From Xestospongia bergquistia (Eukaryota > Porifera > Demospongiae > Haplosclerida > Petrosiidae): a stretch of DNA of 64,000 bases. Where the stretch lies: positions 2,482,501 to 2,546,500 of the forward strand of contig OZ014412.1 of NCBI GenBank assembly GCA_963965975.1, read 5' to 3'. Below, one piece after another: positions 1 through 9,539 of this stretch. Both the position numbers and the translations under genes were made by a program. Every line of letters starts with the position of its first letter. Position 1 is the first letter of the stretch. The notes under the pieces were generated by a model. The model saw only the letters and a program-made list of their open reading frames with translations. It was not told the origin of the DNA and did no database searches.

Positions 1-1010
1 CTAATGAACATATTCTGTTATCTATAGGTAGTGGTTGAAGGATACCATTGTAAATGCATCACAAAAGACTTATAGCAACATCTTTTTCTCTCTGCAGTGG
101 GTTACAAGATACCAATCTTGGACAAACTTTGGCATTATAATTAATTAGATATTAAAAGGGCTTCATTTGTTCAAGTCTTAACATACAGAGACCATGCACT
201 TGTTCATATATGGTCTTTAGGTGACTATCTCCACATATGGATGTGACCTCAGATTTGTTGATATTTATGACAGCTTACCTCCTGCAATGAGTTCATCACT
301 TCAAAGACAAATTGTTGCAATTTTTTGTTTGCCACCCACTCATTAAGAAATGAACATTGGGTATATTGGTCTTATCTGTTTTCACTCACTAAGTTTCGTT
401 TTATCTTTCAAGGTATAGGTATTGCTAGTCACAAGTTGGCTCATCAGATTGTGGTCTTTTTGTTCTGACTTTTATGTCAGTGATTGCTATAGGAGATAAT
501 CTAGTCAGATACATTTGAGCAATGAAAGATGAGAGACCACTTGTTCTTTTTAAGTACATTTCCTCTTATTGATAGTCCATTTCTTATGAACTGTTGTACT
601 GATGTATATTCAAACGTCTTAAACGTTGAATGATGTCACTTTTTACATATGATAAGCCATTATGACTATTATTTGCAAATAAGAATGTGAAGCTTGTTGC
701 TGTGAGGTTAACTTAAGCAATCTGTTTCAACTTATAGCAATGAAATTCATGTAATGCTTACAATAACCTAAGTTTAAATTGTTTTATACAAAAAGATCTA
801 GTGTAAGGAATTAAGGACAAATTTTGCTAGAGGCCAGTGACTGAAGTGCTAGTTTCTTGATTTTTATTTATGCTAACAATTTCATGATAAAAATATTTTT
901 TAAGAAAGTATATTTTAATTTATTTAACAAAGTTTTTGGAATGAATAGACTATCATTTATAATATATTAACTAAACTGATGGAATATTCTGTCATACACA
1001 CAAACTCTGT
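1..1010. other. Non-coding flank, nothing recognised
   Basis: AT-rich sequence without a convincing exon, RNA gene or repeat on either strand. It is the upstream flank of the first CARD-like gene and may hold its promoter. It does not match the conserved upstream module found before the 9540, 14563 and 16369 copies. Confidence 0.5.
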
Positions 1011-1114
1011 TGAAGTTAGCAGCACATTCTTTTCTGATGCAGCTCCACCCTAATACTTGAAACCACAAATATTTAATAAGGCGTGGTAATCTGAGGAATG
1101 TGCTGCTAACTTCA
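1011..1114. repeat. 19-bp perfect inverted repeat just before the start codon
   Basis: Arms at 1011-1029 and 1096-1114 are perfect reverse complements (TGAAGTTAGCAGCACATTC and its complement) with a 66-base spacer. The right arm ends 15 bases before the first in-frame ATG at 1130. If transcribed, the 5' UTR would fold into a stable stem. The right arm also contains a tiny upstream reading frame, ATG at 1098 followed by two codons and a stop. A translational control role is inference; a miniature-element remnant is the alternative. Confidence 0.6.
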
Positions 1115-1129
1115 GCTGAGCCATCAAGG

Positions 1130-4100
1130 ATGGCAACTTCACAAGAAGATTTTGAGCTAAATGACGAAAGAGATGAATATGACGATGCACAAACGAAAGA
1201 CATTCGACGTATTGTCGTGAGAGAGTTGAGCAACTGTAATCAACAATTATCTGATGCTCTTTATAATTCTCTACCTACATTTTCAAGTTTAATGTTAGAA
1301 CACGAATTTATTACCAATCATGTTCACCAGAAAAATCAAAAGTTTGACGCCATTATGCACGACTTCAAGGCCAGACTGAGTTGGTTAAACCTTGATGAAC
1401 TTCGTGATCACTGTATAAAATTCTTGTCTACACTCACTGAAGTTGGAGGACCTGCTGTAAAGGCTGCTGAACGACTGAAGAAAAATTGGAACACAAAAAT
1501 AAATAAAAGACATACTATAACATTTCTTCCAATTACACTACAAGAGAAATCACAATCTCTATCAGCAGATAGTGGCCAATACCTTACGCCAGCAACTATA
1601 GCTACAGGATATAATGACGTAGGTACTACTGCTAATACATTATCATCTGTTCCAGAAGATTCTCCTCTAGAGTTTCCTATTCCGCTTTCCACTCATCATC
1701 AGGAAGTGAATCGTCTGTCTATTACCTCAATACAAGGAATTTATAACCATGGTTACTCTGATCCTTATTTACTGGATGAAAGGTCATCATCACAGGTTTT
1801 ATCTAATCCTGAACCTGAAGAAGATACACTCATCATATCTAAGAAACCCACTGAAACTACTAACACAGCAATTATTATATGTGGAAGTGAACAAGATATG
1901 TCACATCCCTATTCCAATTTTGGTTTAGCTCAAGTATGTATAGAAGGAGAAGAACAAAAGAGCATTTATGTACTACCTACAAATACCCCAGATGTATCAC
2001 GCCCAACACAGTTAATTGAAGGTATGGAAAAAAATAATCCCACACTTGTTTATCCTAATCAACTATCTGGAGAAATACAATATGAAGGAGACAATGCTAG
2101 CTCATGTACCTTTAATTCAGATACGGAATCAGCACTACTAGCAGGTCCTGAAGAGATAAGTAATGATTTAAGTCGTCTGTCTCAATTAGAAATACAGATG
2201 AAAACGTTAAGTAAATCTATCACTGAAAATGAGCAGAGACTACATGAAGAAATACTTGAGAGAGGGAGAAGGTTATCAGTACAAGAGAGTGAACTTGAAA
2301 CTCAACGGAAACTTCTTAGCATACAGAGTAAACGTTCAGATGATAGAGACAAGTTATTATCAGAAAGAGAAGAATCATGTACTGAAAAATTAAAATTGAT
2401 GGAGAAACTGTTAACTGATCTTAAAAAGATGTGTAAAGAGAGAGAACAAAGATTACATAATGTAGAAGTGAAGCTACAAGAAAAAATAGATCAGTTTGGG
2501 GAAGAGTTAGAGACAAGAGTATACAATTTAAAAAAGAGAGAAGTGACTGAATGTAATGCTCCACAGAAAAATGGTAATAAATTAATTCTTGTAATTTTTT
2601 ATGTGCATAAAACATAAATGAAAGATTAAACACTCATTCATCTTAGTATGCATATATATTTTAATAGGTGATCTTGATGACCAAAGTACCACTAAACCTA
2701 TGTCTAGTAAAAGTTACAGGTTAACCACAGAAGAAGAACTACAACATAAAGAGACAAGACATGATGAGATGTCAACATTCAAAGAGATGACAAAGAAATC
2801 AACTTTATTGTCTACAGATGAGACTACAAGAGTTATCATCAGTATTTTATTTTCCTTTCTGCTTTGTCTTCCATATATGGGCAAGCAAACACTTCCATGT
2901 AAGCTTTATAGCACTATATAACATCTGATTTTGTTTCTTTCAGCTCCCTTGACAGGTGTTGAAGTTCTCGCATCTACTAGGTTACTAGTAGCAGGAGGTC
3001 AACTCACTCAGTTAAATTGGGAGGAATATGGTCTGATATTAGACATACCAGATAATGCTCTTCCTCCAGGGTTCATAGCAGAGATAATAATACATGTTAG
3101 TGTGTCTGGTCCTTATGTCTATCCTGATTCTGAATCCTGGAAACTAGCTAGTGCTGTATACTGGATATCAAGTAGTAAAGACTTCATTAATCCTGTACAA
3201 CTAGGACTATGGCACAGTGCCAAAGGATTACAAAATGGTTCAAACTTGTGTATTGTTACAGCTCAAGATGAAGTTCAGAATGGCAGACATTATATTTTTG
3301 AAGATGTCTCTGAAGTACACACTGTAGATGGTTCTTTTGTCTACTGCTATATTAATCATTTCTCAAACTTTGCCGTTTTGTCTGAGATTGATCAGTACTT
3401 TGATGGTTGTTTACTTTATCAAGAGTCTCCCAAAAGTGCTGTTACTTGGGAATATAGTTTTGTAGTATATAAAAGTCATCCAGATGGCATCATTGAAAGG
3501 GTATGAGTGAATGATAATTTTTGCTTAAGATATTATGCATTATTTCATTTTTCCACTTATAGCTTCTTGACAAAGCCTCATATACTGGCTGGACTATAGA
3601 TATAATTGAATCTGGTGTAAAATTTAAGAACAATAATAGTCTTCTTACTTTAAGTGTTAAACATAATTTGAAAGAATGGGAAATTATAGCAAAAAATCCA
3701 CCACTTACTGTAAGAGCATAATTTTTCCATTGTATTTTGAAATATTTTTTATAGTATGAGAAGGATGAGATACTCAGACACCAGTCTATTTGTAGTAATA
3801 TGCAATTCTTTTTGCATTGGGCTGGACAAGGACCTCCTACAACACAGTTTGTTAAGCTCTCATTAGTTGGTGCTAAGAAGCCAACATCTATTACATTTGA
3901 GACAAATTCAGGTAAAGAATGTAATTATATAAAAATAAATTTTTATGGATAGCCTACCAAAAATTATAGGTCATGATAAGGAAGGTAACAAAGTACGTGG
4001 AGCAAGTGGAGGTAACCAATATATAATGAATATTCATAAGTTATGCTGTATACTTATATTTATAGGGATTATTTCCTCCACTGAGGAGTTATTATTATGT

Positions 4101-4382
4101 AGCCGAGATGTTCATCAAGTTCTCCTTCTCTGTCAATATCTTGATATTGAATTACCTGACTGCAAAAAGATTGAACGTGAAAATCACAACCTTGAAGAAC
4201 AGAAAGTAAATGTGTTTGGAATCTGGTTAGATAAAGGAGAACGAACATGGAGAGATTTTATACGAGCATTGGCTAAGCTGAGTCAGTGTGTGGTAGCAAA
4301 AGAGTTAGCAAAAAAACATAATGTTTATTATTTTAATTCTGACATTGCTCTTGAAATGTGTAAAGATCTTAATAACTATTGA
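1130..4382 (+). CDS. CARD-like / transmembrane / ZU5-UPA-Death domain protein (member 1)
   Basis: Exons read at 1130-2573, 2668-2898, 2944-3500, 3563-3709, 3755-3911, 3970-4011 and 4066-4382; every junction is GT-AG, phases agree, and the product is 964 residues. The start is the first in-frame ATG (MATSQEDFEL), matching the MAEK/MADK starts of paralogues. Residues about 15-135 form the array's CARD-like helical domain. A Ser/Thr-rich linker follows, then a coiled coil at about 345-480. A hydrophobic segment (VIISILFSFLLCLPYMG) precedes ZU5, which starts near TRLLVAGGQ and ends with the triplet HFS at 3357-3365. UPA and a C-terminal Death domain (FGIWLDKGERTWRDF) follow. An AATAAA overlaps the stop region at 4386. 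ZU5-UPA-Death modules in UNC5, PIDD1 and ankyrins act in receptor or cell-death signalling; such a role here is inference. The membrane segment between the N-terminal domain and ZU5, with no signal peptide, is unusual. Confidence 0.85.
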
Positions 4383-5215
4383 GAAAATAAAGAAATATTT
4401 TATTTTTTGTTATAGATTTTGTTTTCATCATATACTTTTACTTTTTACACTATTATTATGGTTCTTAATATGCAGATGTTTTTTTCTCTTAAATAACATA
4501 CATGTTGTGTGTTCAATCTGCCATTACATAGACCTGACTATCGCCCAGTTAGGAATGGTCTGAGTTACCCTTTTTGTACTGACCCTAGTAAACCATATTA
4601 TCCTCATCACAATGGTTCAGTAACACAGAAGTTTAGGTTTCAAGTGGTCTGTTCCATGATTCTGTAAATAGTCAGCTCTCTTTTCAAATTGGCAACTCTC
4701 ACCTCTTACCCTCTTCATCCCATCCTTTACCGACACATGTGATAAATTCATAGTGGTCATTTAATAGTTGTATGTAACAAATCAAAGTCATATGTTATCA
4801 ATAAACTAATACCTAAAATTCCGAACCATTTAATTTATAATAACTCACCAATGTTAGGTGTCACTAAAATTATTAATTTAAGATAGCATTAGAAGAACAA
4901 GGAAACAATTATTAAAGGACTTAATAAAAAGATTAATAAAAAAAAGATAAGAAATGGAAAGAATTAACTAAATATATCAATGAAATAAACAATGTTAACA
5001 TAACTGCTACAAAAATTGAAATATGTTATAACAATAATATTATTGTTTTCATTTGTAAAGGGTCTGAAAATATTCAAATAGTTATATTGATATTTCCTTT
5101 TTCATAATAACTATCATATTTGCTAATTATATTAACACACTAATTATATTAATACTAATCACATGATAGGTGGAGGATATGAGATCATAGATGACATTGC
5201 ATATTTAATAGTGGA
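4383..5215. other. Intergenic, nothing recognised
   Basis: AT-rich spacer between array members 1 and 2. It holds the 3' end of member 1 and the 5' flank of member 2. No exon, RNA gene or clear repeat was seen. Confidence 0.5.
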
Positions 5216-7009
5216 ATGCAAATGGCCCAACAACAAGAAGCAACAGTTAAGTCTCTTCGACGAGTCCTCGAATCAACTATAGACTCGAGATATGCTGCCC
5301 TTAGTCAGTTAGTACAATGTGGATGTCTAAAAAGTTTTGCTAATGAAATGTTTTCTGCTACACTTATTTCTGGAGAAGTTAAGAAACAACCAGACTTTGA
5401 TAAGATAGTGGGCGAGTTCAAAGCTAAGATGTTATTTATAAACTCTCAGTCTAAACTAGAGGAGCATTGTTACAAGTTACTAATGGTTTTAAAGAAGTTA
5501 GGTGGTCCATTAATTGAAGCAGCTAATGTACTTGAACAATCCTGGGTTGATGCAGTTTGGTGTGAACTAAAAATACAGCTAACTATTAAGAGACCATCAC
5601 AAGCTAATGACCAACCTCAAAATACAAATAACTACTTACAATATCTTACACAACAACAATGTCGTTCTAGTCTGTCAGGATATCAGCCCACTGTCCTACA
5701 TCGTGCCCCACTCCCAGCAGAAATGCCTCGTTCATCATACAACATGAACAATACTTTACAACATAATCCTCAGCTACACGAAGACATTGCCATCATGGTT
5801 GCCACACTTTTACATCGATATCGTGGCCAGTCAAATGAAACTTTAGGAACAATATATTCCCAACAAGTAAACCAGACCACACCCCCACAACCTTTACCCC
5901 AACATGTTAGTACCAGTCCTAGTGCCTTACATACTAATTCTCCTCAAACTGTTCCTTCTTATCATGAAGTGTCTGATGACTACTCTTATGAAGAATCTCA
6001 ACAATCCACTCAAGACTCTTCTAATGGTAATAGTACATGGGGGTTTCCAAGGCAACAAGACCATACCTCCAATGATCATACAACACAGGATGATATGGTT
6101 TGCCCTTTAAGTGATACTCAAAGTCCATGGTTATCAGATCCATCAGTAATGGCACGTGGTTCCTCTGTAACTCATTCTAGCCATTACATACCTAGAACTG
6201 ATGGTCACTCTGATACAATTGCTGGGTCTGATATATTTAGCCACACCCATCCATTTCTTCAACAGTCTAGTGTTCCATTCAGTCGGTCTTCAACAGGTAA
6301 TACAGTGATGTCTTTACAATCACAAACTCTTAATGGACAAGCTCATATGTATAATGATGTGTCTCCCACATCCCCACATCTGAACAAACTCTCAAACAAT
6401 CAATCTCCCACCTCCTTAAACCCTAAAATTCAATCTCCTACTGAAAACAGACATTTAGAAACAAGACCACACCCACTTGATCTACCCTTAGTATCTGACC
6501 AAATTGTAACTGATGGTCATTCTCATGAAAACGAAACAGGTTTCCAACGTAGAAGACACAGGACACCTAGCCCTGGTATATCACCACTCTCTGAGTCATC
6601 AGGTCAAGAGGAAAAAAATGATCAAGGTATAGCATCATTTAATAAGAGAAAGCATGAGATGGTAATCAATGAGTCAACTCTTCCTGTTGCAAATACTGGT
6701 GAATTAACTCTACAAGAAGAGATTGTACAACTTCGTAGTCGTGTATCACAGCTGGAAATGGACCGCACTAATATTAAGAGAGACAACCATACTAGACTAT
6801 CCCATCTTGAGGAAGTACATCAAAAAGATATAACAATTGTTACTTTACAGAAGGAATTGAGTGAAAAAAGTGGTCAAGTTTTAGAACTCAAAATTGCATT
6901 TGCCATCACATTTTTTGTACTTACCACTCTTATTTTTGTGGCTATATTGGTAAGGTCTTCCCAACCAATACTACTTCCACCTCCTTCATTACCTCCTAAT
7001 GTGAAATAG
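5216..7009 (+). CDS. CARD-like protein with C-terminal membrane anchor (member 2, MAVS-like layout)
   Basis: A single 597-codon open exon from ATG at 5216 (a second ATG lies two codons later). Residues about 10-115 form the CARD-like domain shared by the array: LESTIDSRYAALSQLV, then FANEMFSATLISGEV, then HCYKLLMVLKKLGGPLIEAA. Residues about 125-480 are rich in Gln, Ser, Thr, Pro and His and look disordered. A coiled coil covers about 495-555 (LQEEIVQLRSRVSQLEMDR). One hydrophobic helix (AFAITFFVLTTLIFVAILV) at about 560-580 is followed by a 17-residue Pro-rich tail. There is no signal peptide, so a tail-anchored protein facing the cytosol is expected. The order death-fold, disordered linker, tail anchor resembles MAVS. 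That is architectural similarity only; homology to MAVS is not shown. Confidence 0.8.
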   Translation: MQMAQQQEATVKSLRRVLESTIDSRYAALSQLVQCGCLKSFANEMFSATLISGEVKKQPDFDKIVGEFKAKMLFINSQSKLEEHCYKLLMVLKKLGGPLIEAANVLEQSWVDAVWCELKIQLTIKRPSQANDQPQNTNNYLQYLTQQQCRSSLSGYQPTVLHRAPLPAEMPRSSYNMNNTLQHNPQLHEDIAIMVATLLHRYRGQSNETLGTIYSQQVNQTTPPQPLPQHVSTSPSALHTNSPQTVPSYHEVSDDYSYEESQQSTQDSSNGNSTWGFPRQQDHTSNDHTTQDDMVCPLSDTQSPWLSDPSVMARGSSVTHSSHYIPRTDGHSDTIAGSDIFSHTHPFLQQSSVPFSRSSTGNTVMSLQSQTLNGQAHMYNDVSPTSPHLNKLSNNQSPTSLNPKIQSPTENRHLETRPHPLDLPLVSDQIVTDGHSHENETGFQRRRHRTPSPGISPLSESSGQEEKNDQGIASFNKRKHEMVINESTLPVANTGELTLQEEIVQLRSRVSQLEMDRTNIKRDNHTRLSHLEEVHQKDITIVTLQKELSEKSGQVLELKIAFAITFFVLTTLIFVAILVRSSQPILLPPPSLPPNVK

Positions 7010-7689
7010 AACTATTTTGTAATGTCTGTATAAATTTTGTTAATATAGTACATTTAATACAAAAGAACAATGGTTGTTACCATGACAATAGATACCATAT
7101 ATGTTAAGTACTGAGCTGTAGACTGAATGACAAGAATTCTGATCATGATGGAGAATTAAACTTCATATGACTCTCTTTGTATATTGGTACTGAGGAGTGA
7201 CATAATAACTGTATACCTAACTAATTGAGAAATATAATTAATTGTGTATTTTATTTATTTGTTAGTATGCTATTTAAAATAATTATACAAGGTCATTTTC
7301 AATAATAACTTAATTAAGAGAAGTATATATGGTATGGCTCAACTATGAAACACTATTATTATATTTCACAGACAGCATTGATGTACTTATCCAAGGCTGG
7401 CTGGCTACAAGTAGCATGCAGAACTATTCTGTTCTGAGAGAGCAATGGTGGGGTATAGACAATAGAGTATTCTATGATATGTCGTTGGGGCTTATCTTTA
7501 ACACTAACAGTATGACTTGATATGTGGTATAGTTCTACCACAATGAATATTCTAATATAAGCAGAAGCTTAATTTTTTAAATTAGATTTTCAATATCAGA
7601 CTGACAATCCTTCCCAGTAGTTTTATTAAGATTTATGAAATTAAAAAACAAAAACAAAAAAAAAATCTTGTTTAATTAATAAAAAAAAC
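7010..7689. other. Intergenic, 3' flank of member 2
   Basis: AT-rich. Short reading frames near 7330-7540 overlap on both strands and look like chance. It ends in an A-rich run at 7640-7690, just before the GC-rich block. Confidence 0.5.
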
Positions 7690-8055
7690 ATGTTGTGTTG
7701 CCCAAACGATTCCTACTCGCTTACCCACTCAGGCTTCCACTTAGGCTCCAGGATTCCCTGCTATTGCTAGCTGGGACCGCCACCTGGCTTGGTAACCCTC
7801 GTCTTCGCGAGGTAATCCTGGCTGGAGCGTCGCCCTAACTTAAAACCAGCCGTACGGGATTCCAGCTCTTAGGGAATGTCGCATTCAGGAACCGGGAACC
7901 ACAAATACACCAGCCTCTTCTCGTTTAAAGGGAGACTACCAGCCCTATCCTAGTCGGCCTTTCGGATACTCCGTAGAGTATGCTGGTAACCATCTCAGAG
8001 GTCTGATGCATTGCAGAACGCTGGCCCACAACACAACCTATCCAAGGTGGTTTTC
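7690..8055. repeat. GC-rich block, candidate interspersed repeat
   Basis: About 365 bases with far higher GC than anything within 10 kb. It contains the short hairpin CCTCGTCTTCGCGAGG near 7797 and an A-rich run on its left side. I found no tRNA-type box B, no 5S or other rRNA match that I know, and no ATG-started gene, although one frame stays open for about 90 codons from about 7846. A SINE, or the 5' part of a non-LTR element, fits best. The family is not recognised. Confidence 0.4.
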
Positions 8056-8945
8056 ATTTCCTTTTATATGTACTGCAGATTTTGTCTTCATGCTCTTGTG
8101 GGGCTGTACTGTGTACGCTCATGAATTTTATTAACGGCAACTATGAATATGGTTATCGAGATTGATGAAGTAAGAGGCGATTAAAATACAAGCAACCAAG
8201 GACCTATAGCTTTACGAAGGTGGAAGGAGCATGCAATTATGTAATGGCTGTTGAATGGCAATTGCATGCTCTTTCTTTGCTTTGGAGAAATGAATCATAA
8301 TTTTGGTTTAACAATTAATATAACATTTAATTTAATAAAAAGCTCTCATTTACAATGTAAGTAAATTATATTGTTTTTAGAGTGAACTATTAAATTGAGG
8401 ATGTGGTCACATATGACTCATCCTCATCGTTAACATCTTCAAGTTAATTTTGTATGGCATATTCAAAACTATCATGAAAGTTGTCAGACTGGTGATACTG
8501 GTTTTACAGCTCTTGTTTTTCAACCACAGCACTTCCTTTATAAATCCCTGGAAAGCTAGCAGTTGATGAAGTTCCCAAGGGATGACAAGTAGGTGGACCA
8601 GGACTGCTCTGAAGTATTAATGAGCCTAATAATATGTGAAGTGGTGGTTTGATAAGTCTTCTGTGGATATTTCAGGAGTTGGGTAGTTTGGAGGAGGATG
8701 AGAAACTGACTGCAAGAAAAGGAAATATAAAACTTATGGGTGTTAGCCCAGCATCAATATAATCTATGAAAAAGTCATGACCATATGATCCAATCATACA
8801 ATACATATGGATTATCATTATTTGATGATCTGTCACGTAATCACTACAAAATATCATGTGATTCTATGACATTATTATATCACCATAATTACCTGATTAA
8901 TATCTCCTTCTTCTATTACTAACAGTTGTTGACCTTGTGTTCAAC
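8056..8945. other. Intergenic, with a short hairpin at 8227-8271
   Basis: AT-rich with no supported gene. Bases 8227-8238 (GAGCATGCAATT) and 8260-8271 are perfect reverse complements with a 21-base spacer. No function is assigned. Confidence 0.45.
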
Positions 8946-9539
8946 CTATACGTTGAATGAGAGAGTGACAAAGATATCAACTCTACCATTTACTGCCGGA
9001 CAAAATTTAATAGTTGCTGTGAATATGAAAATACAGTTATTCATCAGTTTTTATTAACATAATTAGTTAGTAATGGAAATAATATATACTACAAATCATA
9101 AGTTTTCACTAATTGGATAACAATTACAAATAGATAATACCTTTTAATCACCCTGTTTATTTTATCTATGTCTTAGAAAAAGTTGAAAGCTCCTGTTTTC
9201 CTTTTGATCCTTTGTATACAATGTTACTGAAAGCATTGATATACAACTTTAGTGCAGGTAGGTGCATGAAATTAGAATAAGTATTTATTTCAATGAACAC
9301 TGGCTTTCTTATTGGACGAAAACAACAAGTCTAAAGAGTATGGAAAGCAGAAACTTTACTTATTAGTTTAGTACCCATGTTGCATAACCTGTTATAATAA
9401 TTATTATAGTCATAAGTTAATTATGTAAGACGTCATCGTATAGAACAAATCTGATTGGTTCCTGATTAATAACTATAATAAAACTGTGTATACTACTATA
9501 ATTATTATACGTCTATGTTAAACCGCGAAAGGGTAAAAG
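8946..9539 (+). promoter_or_regulatory. Conserved upstream module, copy 1 (before member 3)
   Basis: This flank is repeated with high identity upstream of the 14563 and 16369 copies. It runs from a block with GAATGAGAGAGTGACAAAGA to a CRE-like ACGTCATCG at about 9430, then a short AT-rich leader to the ATG at 9540. Three paralogues keeping the same flank suggests they were duplicated with their promoter and may be co-regulated. Promoter function is inferred. Confidence 0.55.

Noticed and set aside
967-1233. 88-codon - strand frame upstream of member 1
   Set aside because: Antisense to the start of member 1 and crosses the inverted repeat; low complexity.
7690-8055. GC-rich block considered as an rRNA, tRNA or horizontally transferred gene
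   Set aside because: No conserved rRNA core, no tRNA cloverleaf or box B, and no ATG-started frame of useful length; kept only as a candidate repeat.
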